From: a virus
Length of the DNA stretch: 43,891 nt
Direction: 5' to 3' (one strand)
Virus record (IMG/VR): IMGVR_UViG_3300032294_000141
Location: 1-43,891 of that record
Of the stretch, positions 13,926 through 23,800 are shown one piece after another (position 1 is the first letter of the stretch; each line of letters opens with the position of its first letter). Below the pieces are notes generated by a model that worked only from the letters and a program-made list of their open reading frames with translations, was not told the DNA's origin and ran no database searches. The translations under genes were made by a program, and so were the position numbers.

Positions 13926-15967
13926 GCTTATCTTATCCAGGCGGAATAATTTCTAGTACAGGTGCTGTTTCTAACGGTGGAAACATAAACGACACTGCGC
14001 CAGGAGTTTGGAAACTCTCTGATATTGGGTATCTTACTTTTACCAATTCCTGGCCCGGAACCGCACTTAGAGACCCTGACTTTAATAACGTATCTTTGTT
14101 GCTGAATGGTAACAACACTAACGGTTCGCAGAACAATACTTTTTTAGATTCTTCTGTTAATAACTTTAGCATTACCCGTAATGGAAACACTACTCAAGGT
14201 AGCTTTAGTCCATACCAAAACCATTGGAGCAACTATTTTAACGGTAGCAGCTCTATCTTTACTTCAGGCTCTCAAATTATCCCAGCAACAGGTGCTTTTA
14301 CTGTTGAAGCTTGGGTAAATCTTTCTTGGTTCGACAATCCTGTAAATATATTTTCTCAAGGTACGCCAGGCAGCTCTGATTATATAAATGTTTTTATTAC
14401 TGGCTACGGAGACAACATAGCCATAGCAACAACAATAGGTACTACAGTATATTTCCCAACTGGACCTGTTCTTGTAGGTCGTTGGAATCATATTGCTATT
14501 CAAAGGACAGGCAGCTCAGTTACTGGATACCTCAATGGTTACGCCTATTTAACTGCTACCAATAGCGCCTCTATTGCAAACGCTCCTTTATATATTGGTA
14601 GTACTAGCACTCCAGGCAACTACTTTATTGGTAACGTGTCAAACGCTAGAGTAAGTAACATTGTTCGTTATTCTGCTCCATTTACACCTCCAGCCGCACC
14701 GTTTGTAAGTGACGCTAATACTGTTTTGCTAACGTGTCAGGCTAATCGTTTCCTAGATAGCGGTCCTAATGCATACACAATCAATTTAAACGGCGCTCCT
14801 GCTGTATCAAGATTTTCTGGAACTCAGTTGCCACAGCAATACAACACTGGTAACTATGGCGGTAGCGGTTATTTTGATGGTACAGGCGATTACTTATTAA
14901 CTCCGTCTTCCGCTTCTATTTCTAACTTTAGTGGTAACTTTACTATTGAAGGCTGGGTTTATTTAACCGCAACCTCAACTAATGCCGTACTAATTGGTGG
15001 TGATGGCTCAAACGGGTGGTATGTTGAGTACAGCGGCAACCGTGGATTTGGCGCTTATGATGGTAGTACATTTATAAGTGGAAGCTCATCCGCCGTAACA
15101 AATCAATGGGTTCATTACGCCATAACAAGAGCTAGTGGTACTTTGCGATTTTTTATTAATGGCGTAAATACAGCAACAACTACATCAAGTGGGTTTAACT
15201 ATACGCAAGCATTAGGCATTAGTGCGTATTCGGGTGGTTCTTCATTTATCAACGGTTACCAATGTGATATACGAATTAACAACACTACTGCTTTATACAC
15301 AAGCGCATTTACACCACCCACTGCACCATTAACTGCCGTATCAGGAACTCAGCTTCTTACCAACTTCACCAACGCAGGCATTATAGATTCCTCAACTATA
15401 AGTGATTTTGAAACAGTGGGTAATGCACAAGTCAGCACAAGCGTTAAGAAATTTGGAACGGGTAGTTTAGCGTTTGACGGAAGCGGAGACAGGCTTTTTG
15501 TTGCCAATTCATCACCGATATTTTCATTAAGAAGCGTAAATTACACAGTAGAAATGTGGGTTTACGCAAATAGTTTTTCAGGGAATCCATATTTAGTAAG
15601 CTCTGGATCAACAGGGGGCACATTCTGGGCGATGTACCTTACTACTGGCGGAGCATTAGGCTGGGGCGGAAACACAGGAGCAAATCAATTTACTGGCGGG
15701 ACTGTGTCTTTAGGAGTCTGGACGCACGTTGCAATTTCTCAGGCTAATCAAAACGTATATTGGTTCATAAATGGTAATTTAGTATTAACCAAAGACCCAG
15801 CAACTATTAATTTTTCAAACTGGGTAACATCCAGTCAATTGTCAGTAGGTAGCAATTTTGGTTCTAATGACTTTAATGGCTACATAGATGACCTACGCAT
15901 TACCAAGGGCATTCCAAGATATTTACAGAACTTTGCCGTTCCTGTTGCTCCATTCCCAACTTATTAA
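13922..15967 (+). CDS. Tail fibre with three LamG/concanavalin A-like domains (copy B)
   Basis: This encodes 681 residues. It is paralogous to copy A: the N-terminal 'NNTFLDSSVNNFSITRNGNT' and 'QGSFSPYQNHWSNYFNGSS' nearly match copy A, as does the inter-domain 'FETVGNAQVSTSV' with 'FGTGSLAFDGSGDRL'. Three LamG-like units again show 'FT(V/I)E.WV', 'W.H.AI', 'FINGV' and the end motif 'IDDLRITKG'. The extreme N-terminus ('LSYPGGIISSTGAV') differs from A and recalls the glycine-rich protein's start ('RYPGGLITYS'). Two fibres with conserved scaffold and diverged strands suggest different glycan targets. Confidence 0.82.
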   Translation: MSLSYPGGIISSTGAVSNGGNINDTAPGVWKLSDIGYLTFTNSWPGTALRDPDFNNVSLLLNGNNTNGSQNNTFLDSSVNNFSITRNGNTTQGSFSPYQNHWSNYFNGSSSIFTSGSQIIPATGAFTVEAWVNLSWFDNPVNIFSQGTPGSSDYINVFITGYGDNIAIATTIGTTVYFPTGPVLVGRWNHIAIQRTGSSVTGYLNGYAYLTATNSASIANAPLYIGSTSTPGNYFIGNVSNARVSNIVRYSAPFTPPAAPFVSDANTVLLTCQANRFLDSGPNAYTINLNGAPAVSRFSGTQLPQQYNTGNYGGSGYFDGTGDYLLTPSSASISNFSGNFTIEGWVYLTATSTNAVLIGGDGSNGWYVEYSGNRGFGAYDGSTFISGSSSAVTNQWVHYAITRASGTLRFFINGVNTATTTSSGFNYTQALGISAYSGGSSFINGYQCDIRINNTTALYTSAFTPPTAPLTAVSGTQLLTNFTNAGIIDSSTISDFETVGNAQVSTSVKKFGTGSLAFDGSGDRLFVANSSPIFSLRSVNYTVEMWVYANSFSGNPYLVSSGSTGGTFWAMYLTTGGALGWGGNTGANQFTGGTVSLGVWTHVAISQANQNVYWFINGNLVLTKDPATINFSNWVTSSQLSVGSNFGSNDFNGYIDDLRITKGIPRYLQNFAVPVAPFPTY

Positions 15968-15976
15968 GGATTAGAC

Positions 15977-16306
15977 ATGACACTATATTCAAAGCTTGGG
16001 TCTATACCCTATCCATACACTGACGGTACAGATGGTTGGATTGAAGTGCCAGATAAGCCAATCCCGCCAGAGGGAAAAGAAGTAGTTTGGTGGTATCCAC
16101 CAGGTTGGGTTATTCGTGATCCGCAGCCACCTGCACAGCCAGGATATGTATGGTCTTGGTCTGAGTCGGAAGAACAGTGGGTCGAGTACCCAGTAGTGCA
16201 ACCTGATCCACCCATTCCACCAGATCCACCAACACCTACAGCTGGGTCAACAGTTATTTTTAATTTAAACGGTGGCACTGGCGCAGATACCATTACCCTT
16301 TCTTAA
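15977..16306 (+). CDS. Small Trp/Pro-rich protein following fibre B
   Basis: This encodes 109 residues, starting at ATG 15977 after AAGGATTAGAC. Aromatic and proline-rich: 'VVWWYPPGWVIRDPQPPAQP', 'YVWSWSESEEQWVEYP', 'PPIPPDPPTP'. Placement directly behind a LamG fibre, as for 13521-13925 behind fibre A, suggests an equivalent accessory, although sequence similarity between the two is limited to composition. It ends in a short polar beta segment 'NGGTGADTITLS'. Function unknown. Confidence 0.62.
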   Translation: MTLYSKLGSIPYPYTDGTDGWIEVPDKPIPPEGKEVVWWYPPGWVIRDPQPPAQPGYVWSWSESEEQWVEYPVVQPDPPIPPDPPTPTAGSTVIFNLNGGTGADTITLS

Positions 16307-16321
16307 TAAAACAGGTCTAAC

Positions 16322-16534
16322 ATGAAACAAACCATAGAGGCTAGAACATTAGAAGGTGGACTGATTGAGCCGCACCACGAAATAGAAGTGGTGTGCGCTG
16401 CTTGCGGGTACGACCTTAGTGCTGAAGAATTAGAAGCCGATACTTGCTCAGACTGCAGTGCGCCATTAAACCTTAAACAGCATATTTCCATCCATGCGAC
16501 TTCTGTCCCTGCCGCTGGTGGCGGAGTAATGTAA
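16322..16534 (+). CDS. Small zinc-ribbon protein
   Basis: This encodes 70 residues. A two-knuckle zinc ribbon is visible: 'VCAACGYDLSAEELEADTCS' supplies the first CxxC and the second begins 'CSDCSAPL'. It is rich in acidic residues between the knuckles. It stands between the fibre block and the lysis block. Zinc-ribbon micro-proteins are frequent in phages but rarely characterised. No further inference on function. Confidence 0.65.
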   Translation: MKQTIEARTLEGGLIEPHHEIEVVCAACGYDLSAEELEADTCSDCSAPLNLKQHISIHATSVPAAGGGVM

Positions 16535-16551
16535 GGTGAAAAAATTGAGTC

Positions 16552-17007
16552 ATGTCAGATCCGTTATGGCTTTCCGAGGGGGCAAAGGGGCTTAGTTCAG
16601 GCTTTGATTCTGCTCGTGAAGCGGGTAAGTCTGTAACCAAAAGCATTGAGGGAATACAAAAAGACGGTCTGGAAGTAGCCCAGCAGAAAGCGCAAGAGCG
16701 AATACGGGCAAGACGAGAAGCAGAATTTAAGAAGGAAAGAGCGCTGATTAAAGCGCTTGACGAATGGAAACGAAAGAAGCAAATCTCCGATGAGGAGGCT
16801 GATTTAAAGATTAAGTTTGTAAAGCAGTACGGTGCTAAAGAATGGGACGCATTGCTTAAGATTAAGCTAGACATAGAAAACATGGAACGCAAGAACAATG
16901 AAGAGTTTCAGCACGATCTAAAGGCGGTAAGGCGGGTTCAGTTTTATTGTTTTCTTGCTGCGTTGATTGTTACTCTGTGGCTTAAGTTTATTTTGGGAGC
17001 GTTTTGA
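16552..17007 (+). CDS. Charged helical protein with C-terminal membrane anchor
   Basis: This encodes 151 residues. A long Lys/Glu/Arg-rich helical region (about residues 30-125, e.g. 'ERIRARREAEFKKERALIKA') leads to one hydrophobic C-terminal segment 'FYCFLAALIVTLWLKFILGA'. This tail-anchored topology directly before the holin and endolysin genes suggests a lysis accessory, for example a regulator or membrane-anchored partner. It is not an obvious spanin: there is no N-terminal anchor and no lipobox. The stop TGA overlaps the holin ATG. Confidence 0.65.
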   Translation: MSDPLWLSEGAKGLSSGFDSAREAGKSVTKSIEGIQKDGLEVAQQKAQERIRARREAEFKKERALIKALDEWKRKKQISDEEADLKIKFVKQYGAKEWDALLKIKLDIENMERKNNEEFQHDLKAVRRVQFYCFLAALIVTLWLKFILGAF

Positions 17008-17513
17008 TGATGGATACACTAATTGGAATACTTAAAGGCGTTGCTCCTGTCCTGGCTACTGCTGTTGCTGGTCCTGCTGGCGGAGCTGCTGTGGGCTGGC
17101 TGGCTTCTAAACTTGGTATCCCTGACGACACTATTGAGGGTGTAACTGCTGCACTGCAAGGTAATCCTGAGCTAACAATGAAGCTTAAAGAGCTGGATCT
17201 TGAGTACGCTAAATTAGAAGTTGCTGATCGGGACTCAGCCCGCAAATCCCATGCCGAGATTGCTACAAGTGAACATGCTACCAAGCTAGATAAGGCAGTT
17301 GTCCCTATGCTTGCATTAGGTACGGTAACTTTAGCCTTTGGCTTTATTGGTATTCTTATGTTCAAAGATGTGCCAGTAGACCAACAGCAAATGGTGATCT
17401 TTGCTCTAGGCTTTATTACAAGCTCGGCTGGTCAAGTGCTGTCGTTCTACTTTGGTAGCTCACAGGGTTCAAAAGACAAGACTAAAGAAATAGAAGGGTT
17501 AATGAAGAAATGA
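17007..17513 (+). CDS. Holin (three membrane segments)
   Basis: I chose ATG 17007, which overlaps the upstream stop (TGATG); TTG at 17004 is less likely and ATG 17010 is an alternative. The protein is about 168 residues. It has hydrophobic segments near residues 8-32 ('GVAPVLATAVAGPAGGAAVG'), about 95-115 ('MLALGTVTLAFGFIGILMF') and about 125-146 ('MVIFALGFITSSAGQVLSFY'), separated by a charged helical loop, with a charged C-terminus. This matches the three-TM phage holin family layout, with the endolysin immediately downstream and overlapping (ATGA at 17510). It would time lysis by permeabilising the inner membrane. Confidence 0.78.
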   Translation: MMDTLIGILKGVAPVLATAVAGPAGGAAVGWLASKLGIPDDTIEGVTAALQGNPELTMKLKELDLEYAKLEVADRDSARKSHAEIATSEHATKLDKAVVPMLALGTVTLAFGFIGILMFKDVPVDQQQMVIFALGFITSSAGQVLSFYFGSSQGSKDKTKEIEGLMKK

Positions 17514-18031
17514 GCCAAAGTAATTTTGACGAGTGTGTAGAGTTAATGCTTGCCCATGAAGGCGGCTTTGTAAATCACCCCCAAGATCCAGGCGGCATGA
17601 CTAACCTTGGTGTTACTAAGCGGGTTTGGGAAGAGTGGCTGGGGCGTCCTGTAACCGAAAAAGAGATGCGGGCACTTACCCCCTTAATGGTAAAACCTTT
17701 ATACAAAAGGAAATACTGGGATGCTGTCCGAGCTGATGATCTTGTGGCTGGTGTTGATTATGTTGTTTTCGATGTCGCTGTTAACTCAGGTCCAGGTCGT
17801 GCCATTAAGTTTTTGCAGTCGGCTGTTGGCGTTACTGCTGATGGCGGTTTTGGTCCTAATACTATGGCTGCCGTAAAAAAAGCGGAAGAAGATCCAACCA
17901 GACTAATAGAACTGTATTGCGCTAAACGGCTAGAGTTCTTACAATCACTTAAGACCTTCGAAACGTTTGGTAAAGGATGGTCTAGGCGTGTTGCAGAAGT
18001 AAAAGACAAAGCACTTAAAATGTTAGGGTAA
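17510..18031 (+). CDS. Endolysin, GH108 N-acetylmuramidase with PG-binding domain
   Basis: This encodes 173 residues. The N-terminal '[20 protein letters not shown]' carries the EGG motif, whose Glu17 is the expected catalytic acid of glycoside hydrolase family 108. '[12 protein letters not shown]' and '[20 protein letters not shown]' are family signatures, and the C-terminal half is a type-3 peptidoglycan-binding region ('[12 protein letters not shown]'). It cleaves the MurNAc-GlcNAc backbone. No signal peptide is visible, so release depends on the holin encoded just upstream. Confidence 0.92.
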   Translation: MSQSNFDECVELMLAHEGGFVNHPQDPGGMTNLGVTKRVWEEWLGRPVTEKEMRALTPLMVKPLYKRKYWDAVRADDLVAGVDYVVFDVAVNSGPGRAIKFLQSAVGVTADGGFGPNTMAAVKKAEEDPTRLIELYCAKRLEFLQSLKTFETFGKGWSRRVAEVKDKALKMLG

Positions 18032-18036
18032 ACCCT

Positions 18037-20085
18037 GTGCCATTACAGAAACTACAATTCCGTCCAGGCTTAAATAGAGATCAAACTAACTACTCCAATG
18101 AGGGCGGTTGGTATGAGTGCGATAAGGTACGGTTTCGTTCTGGCTACCCACAAAAACTAGGTGGTTGGTTACGGTATGGTGCGTTTACAGTCGTTGGCGT
18201 TTGCCGCCAAATGTTTAACTGGATTACTACGGCTTCAGATAACTACTTAGCTTTGGGAACAAGTAAAAAGCTTTATATTGAGGCGGGACAGACTTTATAC
18301 GACATCACCCCAATTCGCCAAACTTTTGCAACTACGGCAACAGACAATTGCTTTACCACAGTAAATGGCTCTAAAACCGTTACCGTAACAATTGTGTCTC
18401 ATGGTGGCATTGATGGGGATTATGTAACTTTTACTGGAGTAGTTGGGCCAATTGGCGGAATACCTCAATCTGAATTTAATGCTGAATTTGTAGTCGATCA
18501 AGTAACAGCAAATACCTTTACTATTACAACTACTACAGCAGCCACATCCTCAACCTCTGGCGGTGGAACAGCTATTACCGCAAGATTCCAAATTAATGTA
18601 GGAAACGATATTGCCGCCGCAGGATACGGATGGGGAGCGGGAGCATGGAGCCGTGGCGCTTGGGGTTCTGGTGCAGATGCCCCGGTATTTGACGCCCAGC
18701 AAGATTGGTTTTTACAGAACTTTGATGATGATCTTGTAGCTAATATTCGTAACGGACCTATTTATTACTGGAAATATTCTGGCGGCGTTGCTACTAGAGC
18801 CACTCCTTTAGCTACTACAACTATTAGCGGCGTAGCTCCTGCGGACGTACCAACTGAAGCGATGCAAATTTTAGTATCCCAGAACGACAAGCATTTGCTT
18901 TGTTTTGGCGCTACTCCGTTTGGCGGCGGCGCATTTGACCCATTATTAATCCGCTGGGCTACTCAAGATCAGCCTAATGTCTGGACTCCTCTTGTTACCA
19001 ATTCAGCAGGTTTCTTACGGGTTTCCCGTGGTTCTGCTATTGTCTGCGCTATAGCAACACGCCAAGAGATCCTTGTATTTACTGAGGGTACGCTTAATTC
19101 TTTGCAGTATCTTGGCACTACGGACGTATTTGGACTGCAAGAGCTGGCAGACAATATTTCTATTCTTAGCCCTCGTTCAGTAGTTACGGTTAACAATACG
19201 GCGTATTGGTTTGGGCATGACAAGTTTTATGCCTATGGCGGACGAGTAGAAACCCTACCTTGCAGTATACGAAACCACGTTTTCCAGAACTTAAACTACA
19301 ACCAAGCCGACCAGATTATTGCTGGAACAAATGAGGGTTGGAACGAGATTTGGTGGTTTTACCCAACAGCAGACAGCAATGTTAACAATGCGTACGTAAT
19401 CTACAACCACTTAGAAAGAATCTGGTACTACGGCACAATTGACCGTACAGCATGGTCAGACTCATCACTAAGGGAATACCCGCAAGCCCTGACTGCAACT
19501 TATGTAACAGGATCTATTTCTGGAACAACCTTAACAGTATCAGCTATTTCTACGGGTATTTTAGAAGTAGGTAGCGTTCTTGAAGGTACAGGCGTAGCCG
19601 TAGGCACCAAAATTACTGCTTTAGGTACAGGCGTAGGTGGGGTGGGCACGTACACTGTTAATATTTCCCAGCTTGTGGTGCAGACATCAATGACAGCCAA
19701 CAGCGTTATTTATAACCACGAGCAGGGTGTAAACGATAATGTTCTACCTATGACTTCCTATATTGCATCTTCAGATTCTGATCTTGCAGATGGAGATCAG
19801 TTTATTTTGACCAAACGTATCATTCCTGATATTAACTTTGCTGGGTCAACTGCTGACTTACCTGCGGTCACAATGTACATTAAACCTCGTAATTTTCCTG
19901 GCAGCGCTTATTCCAACGTAGATTCCCAACCAGTTATTGAGACCTCGGTAGACATCTATACCGATCAAATCTTTATGCGGGCAAGAGCCCGTCAAATGGC
20001 ATTAGAAATTGAATCTACCGAATTAGGAGTCCAGTGGCAATTAGGTAGCCCTAGGTTAGATGGCAGACCCGATGGGCAAAGATAA
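18037..20085 (+). CDS. Large tail protein, probably tail hub (P22 gp10-like, tentative)
   Basis: This encodes 682 residues, starting at GTG 18037 shortly after the endolysin. The opening '[20 protein letters not shown]' and '[20 protein letters not shown]' are typical of a large podovirus structural protein of environmental phages. Recurrent blade-like 'W...', '[14 protein letters not shown]', '[16 protein letters not shown]' segments suggest a beta-propeller, as in the P22 gp10 hub. Two FCCH-like inserts occur (around '[13 protein letters not shown]' and '[20 protein letters not shown]'). The hub assignment is inference from length, order and motif style. Confidence 0.62.
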   Translation: MPLQKLQFRPGLNRDQTNYSNEGGWYECDKVRFRSGYPQKLGGWLRYGAFTVVGVCRQMFNWITTASDNYLALGTSKKLYIEAGQTLYDITPIRQTFATTATDNCFTTVNGSKTVTVTIVSHGGIDGDYVTFTGVVGPIGGIPQSEFNAEFVVDQVTANTFTITTTTAATSSTSGGGTAITARFQINVGNDIAAAGYGWGAGAWSRGAWGSGADAPVFDAQQDWFLQNFDDDLVANIRNGPIYYWKYSGGVATRATPLATTTISGVAPADVPTEAMQILVSQNDKHLLCFGATPFGGGAFDPLLIRWATQDQPNVWTPLVTNSAGFLRVSRGSAIVCAIATRQEILVFTEGTLNSLQYLGTTDVFGLQELADNISILSPRSVVTVNNTAYWFGHDKFYAYGGRVETLPCSIRNHVFQNLNYNQADQIIAGTNEGWNEIWWFYPTADSNVNNAYVIYNHLERIWYYGTIDRTAWSDSSLREYPQALTATYVTGSISGTTLTVSAISTGILEVGSVLEGTGVAVGTKITALGTGVGGVGTYTVNISQLVVQTSMTANSVIYNHEQGVNDNVLPMTSYIASSDSDLADGDQFILTKRIIPDINFAGSTADLPAVTMYIKPRNFPGSAYSNVDSQPVIETSVDIYTDQIFMRARARQMALEIESTELGVQWQLGSPRLDGRPDGQR

Positions 20086-20765
20086 TGGCAGAGACGCTTC
20101 AACAATACAATGTAAGGGCGCCAGCGTTACCTTTACCCCCAGTCGAATACGATCAATTTCAACAAGATCAGTTTCAAAATGCCCTGCGTCTGTACTTTAA
20201 TCGTCTTGATGGCTTTTTAGCTGGGTTATCTAAATTTGCAGGGGGAGGGGGTATTAGTTTCCCCCATATAGCAGCTTCTGATTCTACCGACCAATACGCT
20301 ACAGCAAATGATACTCCTACGGTTGTTAAGTTTAATACGCTTGATTCTGGGGTAGGTTTTACACTAAACGCTCCTGGATCGGCTACTTGCAACGTTTCCG
20401 GCATATACAAAATAACGTACAGTGCCCAGTTAGCAAATACAGCAAATGCAGCCCATGATGCTGTTTTTTGGCTTAGAGAAAATACAGTAGATATACCAAA
20501 CTCAGCAACCATATTTACCTTGCCAGCGCGTAAAAGCGCAGGTGTTCCATCTTACGTTGCGGGTTACTCAGAAGTTGTTTTTACGGCAGCAGCAGGGGAT
20601 GTAATTGAACTATGGTGGGCAACGGAATTAGCCTATAGCCCAACTGGTCCAGTAAACGGTGTTTATATTTATAATGAACCTGCTTGGACTACCCCAACAA
20701 ACCCATACCCTAGACCTGCAGTGCCGTCTGTAATTGGCTCTATAACCTTTGTATCTGCGGTATAG
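20085..20765 (+). CDS. Virion protein with C1q/TNF-like jelly roll
   Basis: This encodes 226 residues, overlapping the upstream stop by one base (TAATG). Residues 20-45 ('FQQDQFQNALRLYFNRLDGF') form an amphipathic attachment helix, and residues 70-175 have the beta pattern 'VSGIYKITYSAQLAN...HDAVFWLREN...VPSYVAGYSEVVFTAAAGDVIELWW'. This is characteristic of TNF/C1q-like jelly-roll fibre heads seen in many phages. The C-terminus 'PSVIGSITFVSAV' is a recurrent ending of such proteins. Likely a trimeric fibre or appendage; receptor unknown. Confidence 0.68.
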   Translation: MAETLQQYNVRAPALPLPPVEYDQFQQDQFQNALRLYFNRLDGFLAGLSKFAGGGGISFPHIAASDSTDQYATANDTPTVVKFNTLDSGVGFTLNAPGSATCNVSGIYKITYSAQLANTANAAHDAVFWLRENTVDIPNSATIFTLPARKSAGVPSYVAGYSEVVFTAAAGDVIELWWATELAYSPTGPVNGVYIYNEPAWTTPTNPYPRPAVPSVIGSITFVSAV

Positions 20766-20767
20766 AC

Positions 20768-20809
20768 ATGATAAACTTCAATCAATTCAACCCCGTGAGG
20801 CCTTTATGA
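20768..20809 (+). other. 13-codon mini-ORF overlapping the next start
   Basis: ATG 20768 opens a 13-codon frame (MINFNQFNPVRPL) whose stop TGA at 20807-20809 overlaps the ATG of the large gene at 20806. No good ribosome-binding site precedes it. It could be a leader that couples translation, or chance. Confidence 0.25.
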
Positions 20810-23800
20810 GTCGTGCAGCTGCCAAACATTTAGCTTCCTATGGTCGTGGCAACGATACTGAACTCGTCCACATGACTCCTGGCGAGATTAAAGGACTTCA
20901 AGCCCTTGCTCTAGCCCATGGTGGTTCTCTAACAATTAACCCAGATACGGGTTTGCCTGAGGCGGGTTTTTTAGAACGCATTCTTCCTATGGTTGTTGGA
21001 GCAGGACTTACTATAGCTTCGGGTGGTGCTTTGACTCCCTTAATGGCTGCTGGTATTACTGGTGCAGGTTACGGTTTGGCTACAGGAAGCGTAGAAAAAG
21101 GCTTAATGGCTGGTATAGGCGCTTATGGTGGCGCTGGGCTAGGCGCTGGTTTAGCTAGTGCTGGAACATCCGCAGCAGTAGAAGCAGGTGGGACCGCTGC
21201 TGTTGAACAAGCTGTTGCTACTACTGGACAAGAAGCTGCTAAACAGGCGGCTGGGCAAACAATTGCCGGAGAAGCTGCTAAAACAGCTGCGCTAGAAGGA
21301 ATAACGCTCCCCGCTAACTATGCCGAATTAGCTGCGCAATCAGCAACTCCACAACAGATAGCTGGAATTCAAGCTCAAAACGCTTTAAGTGGTAATGCAG
21401 CACTACAACAAGCCGCTTCACAAGCTGCAAATCCATTGGATGTGGTACGTGCTTCTGGTATGGGTAATGTAGCTAATAGCGCTCAGGTTGTTGACCCAAC
21501 CGTTGGGCAAAGTGTGGCTAATGTGGGGAGAGGTCTAGGCGAACTTGGTACTAGCGCAGGGAGAAGCGCAGTTTATGGTTCTTTGCCTTCAGGAACATTG
21601 CCAGCAATAGCAATGACTGCGTTATCCCCAGATCAGCAAGCTGCAAGCCCAGCGGGGTACCAAGAAGACGAGTATGATCGCCGCTTAAAAGGTTACAAAT
21701 TAAGTCCTGACTATCAAGCCTATGTAGCCCCAAGACCTAACCCATACTACAGACCTACTTATGCCGCAGGGGGTGGCGTAATGGAGTCGTTTGACGATGA
21801 AGCTGGTTCAGATACTGTTGGCATGGCTTCTGGTGGCATTGCACGGTATCGTAATAAGGGTAAAGTTAATGTGTTACAAGACTACCTAGACAGGCAAGAA
21901 GAACCTGTACAAAAACACCTGTCAACAAATGTTTCTTCCTACATGCCAGATGTAGGCATATTTAGAGATCCTGACATAGATACAGCCAGAAAAGATGCTT
22001 TAACAGCCTCAATGATTCGTTTGGGTAAAGCTGGCAAAGGTGCTGGCATTAAAGCCGTAGCACTTCCTAAGACTTCAATTAAGGGGCTTGGGGATGTTAG
22101 AGGCGCTACCCCTGAAATAGAAGAAGCTGCTGATGGCGGTGTCATGCGTTACAACCTAGGAGGGTATTCCGATGGTGGAAGAATGCTTAAAGGACCTGGG
22201 GATGGTATGTCTGATTCTATCCCTGCTTCTATTGCTGGAAAACAACCAGCACGGCTGGCTGATGGAGAGTTTGTTGTCCCGGCTGATGTTGTTTCACATT
22301 TAGGTAATGGCTCTACCGATGCTGGTGCTAAGAAGTTATACGGCATGATGGACAAGATTCGTAAAGCACGAACAGGCAAAAAGAAACAAGCCCCAGCAGT
22401 AAACGCCGATAAATACTTACCCATTAAGAAAAAAGCATCGGGTGGTATAGCTGAATACGCTGAAGGCGGAGTGGTTGGGTATGCTAGTGGGGGTATAGCT
22501 AGGTTTGCTGATGGTGGTGAGATTGCAAGCGTATATGAGATGTATTTAGGTCGTACTCCAAGCGCTGCCGAGATTAAGTCATGGCAAGATACTAATGCCT
22601 CATATAACACTATTTCTCAGGGCATTCGTAATTCCCCAGAAGCAAAAACATTTGCAGCAGATAAGTCTAATGCAAAAAAATTAGTTACTTCTCTTTATCA
22701 AGATCAATTAGGTCGTGCGCCAGATGAAGGGGGTTTAGAGTATTGGTCTAGTGAGTTGGCTAAAGGTACGCCATTAGAGCAAATATCACAAGGCATTAAC
22801 CAATCCCTTGAAGGACAGAACTTTGATACGCAATACATTACCAGCCTGTACCGTCAAAACTTAGCTCGTAACCCAGAGCAAGGTGGCTTTCAATATTGGT
22901 TATCAGAGGCGCAGGCATTAGGTTATACACCAAAAGAAATCGAAGCTATTTTAAAACAAGCAGCAACCCCAGAACAAGCGGTAAGGAAAATAACTCCAGG
23001 CGAAAAAGCTACAGAAATGGAGTTAGCTGCATTAGAAGCCGATCCTTATGGTGGGCGGTATAAAACCCAAAGCATTTATGATTTATTGCCAGACGCAGTA
23101 AATGTATCCGATATTGGCGGCAGAAAAGCTCAGTTTGTAGCCCCTGTTACACAGCGGCCTTATGTTACAAATTACGGAAAAGACGGAAGCCAATGGTCGC
23201 AAGCCGTGGGCCAAGAAATATTAAATGAACCCCAAGTACAAGCGGCTATTGCTGTTGCTCGCAATAACGGGACACTAAGCCTAGCAGGTTATGACGCATT
23301 AATGGTGGATTTAAAAGCTGCTAAAACAGCAGAACAAACCAGAGCTGCACTTGCAAAACCTCAAGCTCAAGTTGTCGTAGATGCGTTATATGGTCAACAA
23401 ATTGGTGAAAATGTAAATCTTGCTGCAGCAAAAACGGAAGCAGAGGGGCGTCAAGGAGTATTAACGGCGCAAGATCCTGGGTACTACCAATCTAACCCAG
23501 TATTAAGTGCCGCATATCAACAGGCTGGTTTAACTGTTCCAATGGACTATGGTCTTTATAAAAACGTCGATACTCGCACGGGGCAGGCGAATCTATTTAC
23601 CCCTGCGAATTTCCAAGACAAACAAAGAAATTTAGTAAATACGTTAAATAGAAACGACCCATATAGAACGTCATATCAGCCTATTAATCGTGGTATTGCT
23701 AATATGCCAGCTTCTGTGCAAGATCCTTATTCTGATGCAGGGTTACAGTTCTTGTATGGTCAAATGATGAATCAGTACGCCCCAGCACCTCCAGGACAAG

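Noticed and set aside
11520-15967. Possible diversity-generating retroelement target near the LamG fibres
   Set aside because: No reverse transcriptase gene and no template/variable repeat pair were seen in the window; paralogy explains the similarity.
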